The notes: generated from the letters alone by a model not told the origin. A stretch of DNA of 64,000 nucleotides from Hanleya hanleyi (GCA_036873755.1 JAVTVY010017222.1:1-64000); one strand, 5' to 3'. Counted from the first letter of the stretch, positions 51,650 to 63,439 are shown. Made by a program: numbers and translations.

Positions 51650-53320
51650 CTTGCTAAGGGCATTTCACGTTTCACTTAACACTACCCTTAGATTTTCGCT
51701 GTGATTCGGCATGTATTTCACACGGCGCCATCTATCTAGAGGGAGATAATCCAGTTCGAAAGTTGCTCCCAAAGCATGAGGTCAAATGTCGGCCCCATTT
51801 AAACGAGCCAATGAAATTATCTGTATTCAAATATTTCTCAGACATGCAAACAGGTCAGTTTCACGAGGCGCAATACTGGGGGAGTCTACGCGAGACCAAA
51901 ACGAAGTTGTGCGAATTAGCTATTTTATTTCTCACTCTACTGGAGCATGCTTCTAATCATATTACAAACGGCCTAACATATTTGAAAACAAAATAAAATC
52001 GGCGGTAGACCACAGGAAAATGATATGCTTTTTAATCTGTGATGGGGGCACTTCGAGGCCCACCATGGGATCATTTCAATCGATCGCTTTCTGGAGGTGT
52101 GTCTTCGTTGTATGAATGTGATTGCACCGATGTCGGATGTAACGGGACCAGTCGGATGTGACCATTTGGGAAACGCCCTATTACACTCAGATAGCACCCG
52201 TTACCGCATGGCTACGAGCAGAAGTTTCTACGTATGATCGTGCCATGCGTTCGGATGATGGAGCTAGACGGCTTGTCACACTTTGCCCCATGTCCCACTG
52301 TACCCCAATCTCCCCTACTCGATACATTGATGTTTGATAAACAGCACACCTGTTAATTGGAGTGGAATTAAATGCAAGTAAACAACACGCAGACAAATGA
52401 ATTGAGATCTAATTGAAGACGCTAGCTCGTCGGGTAAATCACAAATGAAGTTACGCAAATTGAGTTCAAAATATTACACAATATTTACCCATGCTCCGTT
52501 AAACCGTTCAGAAACATATACGTTGGGAAGCTTTTTCACTTTGGATCAAAAAGGGAGTGGATATAACTCTTTGTCCATGGAGGATCTAAAAGTGGCGGAA
52601 TGCTAATGCAAATATCTTGTTATTTTATCTCGTTCTGGGGGCTAAGTATTTCATTTACAATTGCAGGTGTACATCGCAAAATGCAAGATCAGCTGTATTC
52701 AAGAATATTATAAGATTTGAGATTGAAGTTCTGTCCGGCCACAGCGGAAGCGATTGGTGCCGATTGGAGGGGCCAAAATAACAGCACAACAGGCGAAGGT
52801 CCAGGGGCCGCCTAGGTCCCGGAAGATCCAGCGGTCGTACATGGCCGGAGATGCGTATTTTCCTCTGACCACGAATAAATGTGAATGAGTAAAGATGCCT
52901 CTCGAGCTTATTAGAAAGTGAAATGTACATTCAATACTCTGTTTGGGTTTGTGTCGCGTGTGTGTTTTTTTTTGTTTTTTTTTCTTCTTTCTTTTTTTTT
53001 TTGCTGAAAAGGGGGAGGGGGCTTGACCCCCCAAGCAACCCCCTCCCCCTGTCCGCCGTCTCTGCTTTCAAGATGTAAGAAGAGTACAATTACAAGTGGC
53101 ATTGTCACGATATTGAAGATGCTCTGTCCATAACATGGGGCATTTATACCAAGTTTTAGTAGCCTTACCTTATTATTGTAATGGATTCACTTGTGATATT
53201 TCACAGGAAATGTTTGAAACAAAAATAAAAAAATGAATAAGATTATATTTTATGGACTAAGGGTAAAATAGTCCGTTGAGGAATTTCATCAAATATTGTC
53301 ATTAGAGGTCTCAAAGTATA
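51650..53320. other. no gene seen
   Basis: Contains a poly-T/TC tract and G-run (52,965-53,025) ending in CCCCCTGTCCGCCGTCTCTGC, which resembles 1019-1040. No coding signal I trust. Confidence 0.35.
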
Positions 53321-53325
53321 ATATT

Positions 53326-53447
53326 TATGTTCTAATTCGTTGCACTCAAACGAACACAAATTATTTATCATTTCAACAAACGCTCTCATTCTTCTCAGCT
53401 TTTTATTCACCATAGAGTAGCCGGAGCCGTGAAGCCCGACCTCGCGC
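53326..53447. repeat. 121-bp dispersed repeat, copy 1
   Basis: Direct near-identical copy at 54,296-54,416 (TTATGTTCTAATTCGTTGCA through GTGAAGCCCGACCTC). Sequences diverge sharply on the right of both. Confidence 0.8.
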
Positions 53448-54073
53448 AGTACATATCGGTATACCATGAATGATGGGAAATACGAATGAGATCCGAATTT
53501 TTAAAAAACCTTATGGAGTAACCTTCATCGACACCGGACGCCGCCCAGGAAAAACAGAGATAAAATAGCGTGTAAAAGCTCTGAAAACCTGTGTCCGTAG
53601 CAGTGCGCCAAGCATCTCCAGTCAAGGTGACGGAACTCCACCCCTCCGTGCATACAATCTACATGCATAATGCAAGTTTTGGCATTAATCAGCCGTGACA
53701 ATTTGAACCACCACGATGATGTTATCCAGGCCAGCGTCTGCAAAAGACGGAGAAACAAAGCTTTTAACAATAGGCATGCGCAGGTATGCATCAAGCAGAA
53801 TTAATCATGTACGCTATAGCGAGCATCATTCAATAAATGGTTTTCATTGTTCTCGTGGAAATAGAACCTTTTCATAGAAAGTCACTTCAGCGACATAAGG
53901 AGATAAATATGTACATATGACAGACGTTGGTAGATATAATAATCTTGGGTTTTTTTTATTTTTTTTAACGATATTCCAAATCATTGAGTATTGCACTATT
54001 TACTATATTTACAAACAGTTTTACTGACCAACACATTTTTAATATATAATTGCTCATATTCACTCGTAATAAA

Positions 54074-54295
54074 GTGAATAAATGGTATACCAGTACGCGC
54101 GGTCAGAGCTGGCTGGGCTTCGATGAAAACCTCACTCAGACAACCCTCTTATATGTCATCTCTTCGCCGCCTAACTTCATTTGCTTATTGCACATTAGCA
54201 TGACATACCCAGTCATATTAGCCTATTCTTATTCCAAGTCGCCTACACGCGCATTAGCATATCAATTCGAGCTCTGTACCAATAATAAATATATT
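54074..54295 (+). repeat. 222-bp dispersed repeat, copy 1
   Basis: GTGAATAAATGGTATACCAG to AATAATAAATATATT, repeated in the same orientation at 58,069-58,292 with a few differences. In copy 1 it directly abuts the second 121-bp repeat. No TG...CA ends and no primer-binding-like site, so not obviously an LTR. Confidence 0.8.
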
Positions 54296-54416
54296 TATGT
54301 TCTAATTCGTTGCACTCAAACGAACACAAATTATTTATCATTTCAACAAACGCTCTCATTCTTCTCAGCTTTTTATTCACCATAGAGTAGCCGGAGCCGT
54401 GAAGCCCGACCTCCTC
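54296..54416. repeat. 121-bp dispersed repeat, copy 2
   Basis: See copy 1 at 53,326; identical to the eye apart from the left join. Confidence 0.8.
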
Positions 54417-54822
54417 CGATAGACAAAGAAAGGCAAGAAAGGTTACACTCGAAAACTCGAGAATGGTAATCATATCCAAAAGCATGAAAGATGCTTTGAG
54501 AATTCTCCTTTTCCCAATTCGAAAGAAAATTATGTTAGGTAAACAGTCGTTTTCTCTAGATTACTTTCACACAACAAAAGCTCCAGCTCGACTGTTGCAA
54601 TAAACCCTCTAGGTAATCGTTCTGCCATCGCTAGTACATCTAGATGGGTGTATATTAATATCGTTCAAAAATATGACCTGCTGTCAATTTGACCTATCGC
54701 TTACATCAAATAATGAAAACGCAACATCAAAACTGCTTCTTTTCATCAAGATGAAACAGAATCAGATCTATTGCCCGTCCGACTATTTAAAACCAATCCG
54801 GTATCATAAGCAAATTTGCCAT

Positions 54823-55085
54823 TCGGCTGTTTGCTGCCATTGGCCGCCATTCGGCTGTTTCCTGCCAATCGGCCGTTCGCCGCCATTCGCTGCCATTCGG
54901 CTATCAGCTGCCATTCGGCTGCTATTGGTTGCCATTCGGCTATCAGCTGCCATTCGGCTGCTATTCGTTGCCATTCGGCTATCAGCTGCCATTCGGCTGC
55001 TATTCGTTGCCATTCGGCTATCAGCTGCCATTCGGCTGCTATTCGTTGCCATTCGGCTATCAGCTGCCATTCGGCTGCTATTACT
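54823..55085 (+). repeat. ~40-bp minisatellite TGCCATTCGGCTATCAGC
   Basis: Six or seven units of TGCCATTCGGCTATCAGC plus TGCCATTCGGCTGCTATTCG. Open in four frames because unit length and codon content avoid stops. Diverged single units recur at 55,205-55,255. Confidence 0.9.
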
Positions 55086-55259
55086 CCAGAAAAAGAAAAA
55101 TTATGAAGTCCATGTAGATCTTTTAATAGTTTCATCACTATTTGCATGAATTCTGTACTTCATTTCTCCAAGGGACTTTGTCGAAAAGAAATAAATAACT
55201 GACCGCCATACAGCTGTCGATTGCCATACAGCTGTCGATTGCCATTCATCTGCCCTTCA

Positions 55260-58065
55260 GCACATTAGAAAACAAAACATTCATTAAAATCTACATCTTC
55301 CACAATTTTTTTTTTTTTTTTTCATGTCCAAAGGACGTCAAGATCCAAACGCCAAGACTCTTAAGACGAAGTATTATTTGTATCAATTTATGTAAGCTTA
55401 CTTCGAATAGAACTATCTCTGGTTAACTTTATAAAACAAAACTGAAGAAATACTTTCTGAAAAGCTTCAGTAGCCAAAAAGCAGCGCAAAAGATTCAATC
55501 TGACTTTAATAGCATCACAACGAACGAAATAGCTTTTCCAAACAAATACTCATTAACGAAACGCCAAAGTGGAGCAAAACGGCACAAGTTTCTATATATT
55601 TTACCATCTTAATAAAATAATTTTCAACATAATCTTGATTCAACGTCACACGATCTCTGTCGCAATGAACATGAAAACGGGCTTACAAAATAAGAAGTCC
55701 TAATCTAAACACAAGAGCGATTTAACGTCACATTCAGCAATAAGGTAAGTAAACAATCTTAAAGTGACAGACCACACCGAAGACCTGTTGCATACATATT
55801 ACATATTACTCTCACAACTTAAAATCTATACAGCTGATCAAGATAGGTCTACAAAAATTATCAGTAGTATCATCCAAACTGTACTGGCTGTTAGTATTAG
55901 GTAATTCCTGTGAAGTATTTCAAGCGGAGAGCATAGCTCTCCAAACACTGCCAAGTACTGGCGAATAGACGGCAATGCCTTCAAAACCTATTGTTTCACA
56001 GCTTTGAACACAGTCACTACTCTTCTAAAAGGCGGCCAACCAAAAACACGATCAATCGTTGAGTATTATTTTCCATAAATAAAAAACAGATCGCAAAATT
56101 GCTGCAATAGTTTACCAAGTCACAAATAAAGAAATTCAGCATAGAAGAACTACCGCAAATATGGATATTCAGCTATTATCACATCAATTAATATAAACTT
56201 GTTTGGGTTATTTGAGCTGGTTTATTTGATTGTTCATAAAAACCCATAAAAATACTAACTGATATACGCTGTAAAGTAAAAACTCCTGCATAGAATTACA
56301 TTTACGTGGAGAAGTTCATTACACCACTGATGTTGCCGTAAATAATTACGTAATAAACCAATTTAATATGGCTGTTAACTATCAACAACAATGTACCTCT
56401 CATTTACTTGCCACTATGACCTACATGTAATACACTCCAAACTTTATGATAAAATAATAAAAATAAATCGTTAATCGATTTACCGCATAAATACCTAGCT
56501 AAACAGGACCATGAAGACAATTCATTTCATCCACTACAGAACTATAGCCCTGGGGGTACTACCGTAGACAGTTGAATATAAAATAGCGATTTCTTCTTTT
56601 AAGTTTTTATCTAGAGATTCACTATAATGGCACAAAATAGAACCTACGCTTTACGTGGACCAGTCTTCCATACAAGACGCTGGGGATTAGCGGCACAATA
56701 ATAGCTGCGAGATTTCTTGCTTGCGACATTAATAAATTACGACGAACGTCAAAAATAAACTAACTTTAAGCAACAGGTTGGTCCTTCAACGCAATTGAGA
56801 AACAGCAGCAAATCATAAAATCCGTCATAAAATACTAACAAGACAAAAAACCAGAGCATCAATTCTATTCTACGATCCTATTCAGTCAATGTCCCATTTA
56901 AATCCACAGGCTCTAATAAACACTGGTCCTTCATGGAAATAAATTTCTAAGTGGCAACAACGCAGAAAGTGTTCAACACACCAGCCCAATAGATTATAAC
57001 ATTTTCTCTGCCTAACCGACGTGGGCAGCGACAATATCGGAACAGGAAACCGTATTTGCTTACGGAAAACCGGATAAATCAGATTATGGACAGATTTTCC
57101 TATAAAATCGCTAATACACAACTGGCATCCTGTCACGCTTAACTAGCATAGCACCAGGTTGTAGGTCTGATCCAAATAAAAACAATACACGTCGGCCACG
57201 TCATGAAAGCAAAAAAGACAAAAAATTGCAAGCCGTATGACATATGACAAAGGGCCTTTTTTTTTCTCTCTTTTTATTTATGCCGAATGTCCTGGAATTA
57301 GTCTGTCAATACTATGACACAGAAGACTGTATGCAACACTACATTATGCAGACTAAGAGTACAGTACAAAATCAAATCATGCGAACAATAAGTTTACTTA
57401 TCGGATCATAGTCATACTGTCGCTGGTGACCGGATTAAGCCACGATGTAAAGTTATCGTTACAGGAAACAACGTCCTCCCTGGAGCGGCCTTCACGTAAA
57501 GCTGTTCAGTACAGTCTGCCAAAGAGGAAAATGGTTTATGTAAGACGACGTTAAATTTCACAATCAACATTCAAATGACAATAATCGGCTCGGGTCCGCT
57601 ATACACCAAACAATAGAAAATTGATTATAGCACCACTAGATCACACTGAACTGGTTGGAAAGACCAGAAATGGATCAAAATAAAGTAATCTAACAAGAAC
57701 TAAAATACGCTTGGCCAAATCCAGCGCCGTGTTACAAATACGACGTAGACACAGGAAACAAACTGCTAAGTTAGTCGATTATAAAATGGTCATGAATTGG
57801 AAAAATTAACGCAACATAATAAGTCGAATAAAACAAATGCTTAGAATCCAAAACATAATCAAAACTGCCGTAATAAAATAAATACTTATCCAGGTTATGC
57901 GCCCAGCGATGAACTTTCTGTCCAATAAACGACATCAGAAAAGGCTCCTGTCGGCAAGAGTATTCGCTCTCCAGTGGAAGATAACCAGTCACGATGGAAA
58001 ATAGACGGTCCGTATGTCAACGGTATATGGTGATTACATGCTGTAAACGTGGACAGACACAGAAA
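55260..58065. other. no gene seen; AT-rich
   Basis: A poly-T tract at 55,304-55,322 and many short ORFs below 85 codons on the minus strand. None shows recognisable motifs. Confidence 0.4.
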
Positions 58066-58068
58066 TGT

Positions 58069-58292
58069 GTGAATAAATGGTATACCAGTACGCGCGGTCA
58101 GAGCTGGCTGGGCTTCGATGAAAACCTCATTCAGACAACCCTCTCTTATATGTCATCTCTTCGCCGCCTAACTTCATTTGCTTATTGCACATTAGCATGA
58201 CATACCCAGTCATATTAGCCTATTCTTATTCCAAGTCGCCTACACGCGCATTAGCATATCAATTCGAGCTCTGTACCAATAATAAATATATT
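58069..58292 (+). repeat. 222-bp dispersed repeat, copy 2
   Basis: Direct repeat of 54,074-54,295; its right end joins a Polinton-type subterminal repeat without spacer. Confidence 0.8.
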
Positions 58293-58765
58293 AGCCCCAT
58301 ACTGGCTATGGGGGTATAGGTCCATACTGGGTGGACGTTTTGGGGTCTAGGTGAGCCCCTAATGATCCTATGGTGTCGTATGAGGTCTTATTTTGAAGCT
58401 CTCGTGAAGGAGCATCTGACTGGGCTAATGGTTCGTCCGTGTGCGCATACGCAATCTGGCCGTATTATAGAAACCGGGCATTTTGGGGTGTGCGTGGGGG
58501 TGTGTTTGGGGTAGAGAGGACCCATCCTTGGTCCGAATGGGTCGTGGGAGGCGTCATTTTGTAGCTCTCTGTGTGTACATCCCGATTGGAGGGATGTTTG
58601 CGTCATCTGTGACGTCATTGGTAACGTCATCAGTAGGAGTAGTAGCGAAAGTAGGTATTTTGGGGCAGTGAAGGAAGGCATTTGGGGTAGGTAGAGAGGG
58701 ACCACTGTTGGTCCGAATGCGCCGTGGGAGGGGTCATTTTGTAGCTCGGAGTGTAAAAAAATACC
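58293..58765 (+). repeat. Polinton-type subterminal repeat fragment
   Basis: Homologous to 4260-5030 of the giant palindrome: TTTTGGGGTCTAGGTGAGCC, GGTAGAGAGGACCC and a TGACGTCATTGG-type CRE. The outer terminus is missing. Confidence 0.75.
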
Positions 58766-58780
58766 ATGGTTTATTACAGA

Positions 58781-59335
58781 CTATCGATGGGATTGGAGAA
58801 CAACACAAATTATTGCCAGTGCAAGGCAATATCTCTGGACGCCTTCCCTTGAGGAAAGAGATTCAAATAGAGTCAAATAGATGACAGACAGATTGCGATG
58901 ATGGGACCCTTTGGTGAATAGGTCCACGATTTTCGAATTGTCGTTGGCCGCACTCATCAGGTCATCTAGCACTACCACGTTGGTCTGCTCGGGGTCGAAG
59001 TAATACGCTTGATCGATATCGTGAGGAATTCCTGGGATGAAACTCACATTCTGTAATCGCGTAGTTTCGTACGCGGGCTGCTATTGGCTATAACACCATA
59101 CAACGCGTGTCGGAGCTGGGGTTGCCACACCTTCCTCTAAGAATTTCATCACCCAGGACGTCTTTCCACATTCCGTAGGGCCGCTCACCGTCATCGTGTA
59201 GGGATGCTCTACTCCACTTGGTGGACCTATAGCGAGACTCAGTGGTGTCTCTTGTCTATGCATTAGACGAATATGTCTGAGCATATTGTCGCGACGAGAG
59301 AGTGTCTTCTGACAGAACGTACATGTACTCGACAT
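58781..59335 (-). pseudogene. Polinton packaging ATPase with N-terminal C2H2 finger
   Basis: The ATG at 59,335 opens MSSTCTFCQKTLSRRDNMLR, a C2H2 finger (Cys5, Cys8, His21, His26). A 20-residue linker leads to HPYTMTVSGPTECGKTSWVM, with Walker A GPTECGKT at residues 52-59, and then TRVVWCYSQ, before a stop at 59,081. After a frame change, SFIPGIPHDI and NVVVLDDLMSAANDNSKIVD (Walker B) and LFTKGSHHRN follow; the rest is decayed by 58,781. This is a different Polinton lineage from the 26-40 kb element, whose ATPase has no finger. A CATATAAGG TATA-like box lies upstream on the minus strand (about 59,430). Confidence 0.82.
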
Positions 59336-59389
59336 GGTACCCGATCGGAGCGTGATTACAGACTGAGGCTAATGGTGTACAACCGACCG

Positions 59390-59535
59390 TATATGACCAC
59401 TTACTCACTCACCTTATATGACCACTCACTCACTCACCCACTCACTCACCATCGTTAGTGCGTCCATGCGTTAAGACGGGCGTTAAGCACGCCTCACGGG
59501 TGTTGGGCACGCCTCAATCACTCACTCACTCACTC
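59390..59535 (+). repeat. CACTCACT simple repeat
   Basis: Two blocks of (CACT)n at about 59,402-59,450 and 59,517-59,533, in the upstream region of the ATPase pseudogene. Confidence 0.8.
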
Positions 59536-59619
59536 TTGGAGTTCATTTGGACCATTTTGGCCCCAAAATATCCATGATTCTCCATGGTTTAAGTCCGTGT
59601 TCCCCTTTTATATTTTAGG

Positions 59620-60255
59620 GACAAATACTAATTTTACATGCGCAGAATGACGTCAGCTCCATGTCTCACCCACTTCATCGGATGCTCCCTCACGTATGCT
59701 ACACATTGATCGACCCAATCGGACCACTAGGGGCCCCTCTCGGCCCCAAAACGTCTACTTTCATACACTTTGTTTACTGCGCATGCGCAGAATGACGTCA
59801 GTTCCGCGTCACATCCCTCCCGTCGGATGCTCCCTCAAGCATGCTTCACATTGACACGTCCTCCTACCCAATCGGATAACTAGGGGTCCACCTCGGCCCC
59901 AAAACGTCTATTTCCATACACTTTGTCTACTGCGCATGCGCAGAATGACGTCAGTTTCACGTCACATCTCTCCCGTCGGATGCTCCCTCACGTATGCTTC
60001 ACATTGATACCTCCTACGACTCAATCGGACCATTTGGCCCCTCTCGGCCCCGAAACGTCTATTTCCATGCCTTTTGTCTACTGCGCATGCGCAGAATGAA
60101 GTCAGTTCCACGTCATACTCCTCCCGTCGGATGCTCACTCACGTATGCTTTACAATGATACCTCACTCGACCCAATCGGATCACTAGGGGCTCACATAGA
60201 CCCTAAAACATCCACCCAGCGCTATTTACCCACTACGCATGCGCACAGTGACTTT
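59620..60255 (-). repeat. Polinton-type ~152-bp terminal-repeat units
   Basis: Four to five units, each with CTGCGCATGCGCAGAATGA (near 59,779, 59,931, 60,082 and 60,235), GATGCTCCCTCACGTATGCT and CACTAGGGGCCCCTCTCGGC. Period and motif order match the terminal repeats of the 13.4-kb element although the sequence is clearly different. Confidence 0.85.
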
Positions 60256-60490
60256 TTACCAAAATTTCAACCAATCGCTTCGGGACCCCGCCCATCGTGT
60301 TCTACGCGGTGAGACGTGAAAAACAAGATCCTATAACCCATACCGCAATGCGCATGTGTGGATTTTCCATTAGGTTCAACATTGTCCACTGAGCCAGTAT
60401 GGGCCTATCCAGACCCAACCTATACCTGAACTTTTAAAAAAAATTCACCGCTTAGCTTCTAGACTCCTCCCCTCGTGTTCTACGGTGGCC
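60256..60490 (-). repeat. ~175-bp subterminal unit of the palindrome family
   Basis: CTTCGGGACCCCGCCCATCG, GTGAGACGTGAAAAACAAGA and CCACTGAGCCAGTATGGGCC match 9575-9760. The homology resumes at 61,137-61,250 (AAGAAAACAAG, CACAACCCATAGTAAAATCC matching 10,145-10,250), so about 640 bp have been inserted between. Confidence 0.75.
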
Positions 60491-61136
60491 TCCACCGTTT
60501 CGTAGTAATTGCCCCGGTCTAATTTCATAATACGATAGACTGCCCGTGTGCTGCTACATCATAATTCTTCTTGTCTTCTTAATAGCTTATATCTACAATA
60601 CCATCCTATTCAGCATTATCAACGCTGCAAACGAGCACGTACAGATCGATGGCTGGCTTCGTCTACACGCTGATCGGATTCATGAAGTAAATTTTGTCCT
60701 GCCTCAGTTATGCCCCTTGGGCGTGCCTAAAAATTAGGACTTATTTACGGGAAGAAAATCTGACAAAAAACGGACAGGTTGACCCCAACTTTTTTTTGCC
60801 TTTTTAAGTTGAGACCGGACCAGGGAACGTGAGTAAGAAGTTTAATTGAAATCGCTCTTACAGATTTTTCTGGAAATTGAGCCGAATTTGTCCATTTTTT
60901 CAACATTTTAAGGGGTTTTCTAGGAAAAATGAAACAGGCATGGAGGAGAATGTTCGAGATTCATTTTTCTATAACATAGCAGTGCTATATCTTAAAATAA
61001 AAATGCTCTTTCAGAAAATATATACATATAAGTGATTTGCGTTGAAGATTTTACGTCAATTGGTGGCCGAAAAAGAAGACGAACCCATAATCTATTCCAT
61101 GCCGAATGGAAGAATCCCTGGAGTGCACCCTACCTC
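60491..61136. other. ~640-bp insertion between terminal-repeat fragments; no gene
   Basis: No convincing coding. The 129-codon frame starting at 61,042 runs into repeat sequence and is not credible. Confidence 0.4.
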
Positions 61137-61796
61137 GAGACGAAGAAAACAAGTTCCCACAACCCATAGTAAAATCCACAAGAAAAAAAAAATTACCACC
61201 CGTATACCCCATACAGGCATTCCCCGTATAGATGCAAATGTGCAAATCAGGGGAGATAACAGAGGAATCGCTCAGTCAAAGTTGTCTTCCTTGCCTCCAG
61301 AGGGCAGCACGATCGATGTCGTGATGTCAAAAGAGAATCCCCACAGCCAGCGCCGTCATTTTGTATGTTTATTTTTTGCGGAGATACACTGGACAATAAA
61401 CGCTCGACCCTGGGATCGCACTGATCCTTGAGTCGTCATAATAACATCGTACAGCACCTATAGATTATGTTTATTACGGACCGACCCGTGTGTATTGAGA
61501 AACTGAGGGTTCCCCACTTGCTATTTATGCTGAGCATAGTGCTGGCAACATTGTTGGGGACCCTGCTTGATGACATGCATTCCGGGATTAACATAGGACG
61601 AACGTTGTGCGGTCGCCATTTTGAAAATCTCCATCTTGAAAGTTCACATTATAAATGCGTTCGAGGCAGGTCCCTCGTTGCCATGGTGGCAAAAACTGGA
61701 ACTAGGGGGAGATAACTCCAGGCTGTCACGTGACGCGGCAGTGACCTTTGTTGCACCATTACTAATATCCGGTATTGTAAAAGGCGATCTTTGGTC

Positions 61797-62043
61797 ATAG
61801 AGCGCATCTTTGTGCACGTGGACACCAGGGGGCGCCACCAGTCTTGTGACGTCACTTCCGGTTCCGGTCACGTGACCGGAAGTACCCTTTGATCCCTGCG
61901 CATCATTATTAATATCCGGTATTGTGCGCATGTGCAGGGGTCAAAAGTACTTCCGGTCACGTGACCGGAACCGGAAGTGACGTCACAAGACTGGTGGCGC
62001 CCCCTGGTGTCCAGGTGCGCAAAGATGCGCTTTATATACTACT
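61797..62043. mobile_element. stem-loop Polinton-type terminus with CRE/ETS/E-box palindromes
   Basis: Arms 61,803-61,890 and 61,945-62,030 are near-perfect complements (GAGCGCATCTTTGTGCACGT vs complement; GGGGGCGCCACCAGTCTTGT vs complement). Each arm includes TGACGTCACTTCCGG and the nested GGTCACGTGACC. It ends at CTTTATATACTACT (62,030-62,043), i.e. AGTAGTATATAAAG inward. Confidence 0.75.
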
Positions 62044-62365
62044 AAGGCCTCCCTAGACACATCTCCCTAGTCACGTGTTGTTTCAGGAGAAAGCCTAGTT
62101 TTGGTATCCACCAGGCTTATCACGTGACCTCTTCTCTATTCTCTAAGTTGCCCTTGCAACCCACCGTCCAAATTTCACCCCAGAGCCAAGGTCAGCCCAC
62201 ATTAAACCCACATTTTCCTCCCCCACCCCAAAATAATATCAAATTTCACGGTTACATAGTACTGTGGTTACACGGACGTCCGCGTCGCAAGGTCAAAGGT
62301 CAAAGGTCACACCACACGCCACATTCCACAGCCACAACTCCACACCGAATATGTATCGAAATGCG

Positions 62366-62379
62366 CTTTATACACTACT
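62366..62379 (-). other. lone Polinton-type terminus AGTAGTGTATAAAG
   Basis: Identical over 14 bases to the right end of the 13.4-kb element, again preceded by GCG as at 62,027. The region to its left (62,046-62,365) contains GTCAAAGGTCAAAGGTCAC but no gene. Confidence 0.55.
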
Positions 62380-62394
62380 AACTTCTCACTTTCA

Positions 62395-62790
62395 AAATAA
62401 AGGCTCAAGACGTCTTCGAATGCATCATCCTGAGAATGTCTTAAGATGTCTCAAGACATACACTGTCTCAAGACGTCTTAAGACACATGGGGCTGGAAAT
62501 AAGGCATGTCTTGAGGACGTGTCTCAAGACGTCTTAAGACGTCTTGGTGCACAAAATTATATGACCATGTCTTAAGACGTCTCAAGACATTGCCTGTTGT
62601 TGATTTTTTCCTACTGAATGTCTTAAGATGTCTTGAGACACTCGGATGGAAAATGAAGCGTGTCTTGAGGACATGTCTCAAGACATCTTAAGACGTCTTG
62701 AAAAACGTAATTTCATGAACATGTCTTCAGACGTCTCAAGACATTGCATCGTTATGTCTTAAGACGTCTTAAGATGTCTTGAGACAAAGG
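62395..62790. repeat. self-complementary GTCTTAAGAC/TCAAGACGTC field
   Basis: Dense TGTCTTAAGACGTCTCAAGACA-like words; nearly every word is a palindrome (GACGTC, CTTAAG), so both strands look alike. A longer ~190-bp period is visible (CGTGTCTTGAGGACRTGTCT at 62,510 and 62,660). Confidence 0.85.
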
Positions 62791-62805
62791 TGATGTCTGG
62801 GTATG

Positions 62806-63435
62806 GAATGAACCATGGTAATACCATGGTTTTCATGGTAATACCATGGTAATACCATGGTACACATGTACCATGGTTCAATGTACCATGGTTTTCATGG
62901 TAATACCATGGTAATACCATGGTACACATGTACCATGGTTCAATGTACCATGATTTTCATGGTAATACCATGGTAATACCATGGTACACATGTACCATGG
63001 TTCAATGTACCATGGTTTTCATGGTAATACCCTGGTACAGCTGTACCATGGTTCAATGTACCATGGTTTACTCCGTTCAACTATGGTAATACCATGGTTA
63101 TACCATGGTACAGATGTACCATGGTTCAATGTACCATGGTTTACTCTGTTCAACTATTGTAATACCTTGGTACAGATGTACCATGGTTCAATGTACCATG
63201 GTTTTCTCTGTTCAATTATGGTAATACCATGGTACAGATGTATCATGGTTCAATGTACCATGGTTTACTCTGTTCAACTATGGTAATACCATGGTACAGA
63301 CGTACCATGGTTAACATACTGCTCTAAGGTAATATCATAGTAATTACCATGGTGCTCAATACATTGGTTTAACATACCATGGTTAACCACTAAGTAATAG
63401 TAATACCATGGTGCATGAAAACCTTGGTACAGTAC
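62806..63435. repeat. ACCATGGT palindromic satellite, ~60-70-bp units
   Basis: Units of ACCATGGTAATACCATGGT, ACACATGTACCATGGTTCA and ATGTACCATGGTTTTCATGG, later with a TACTCTGTTCAACTATGGTA insert; nine or ten copies decaying to the right. CCATGG occurs at very high density. Confidence 0.9.
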
Positions 63436-63439
63436 ACCA

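Noticed and set aside
54074..58292. Direct repeats as LTRs of a ~4.2-kb retrotransposon
   Set aside because: Ends are not TG...CA, no primer-binding site or polypurine tract, and no gag/pol sequence between them.
61042..61431. 129-codon ORF
   Set aside because: Half of it is a terminal-repeat fragment homologous to 10,145-10,250, and the rest is unrelated.
62806..63435. Regular palindromic repeats resembling a CRISPR-like array
   Set aside because: No unique spacers; units are contiguous, diverge gradually, and the context is eukaryotic.
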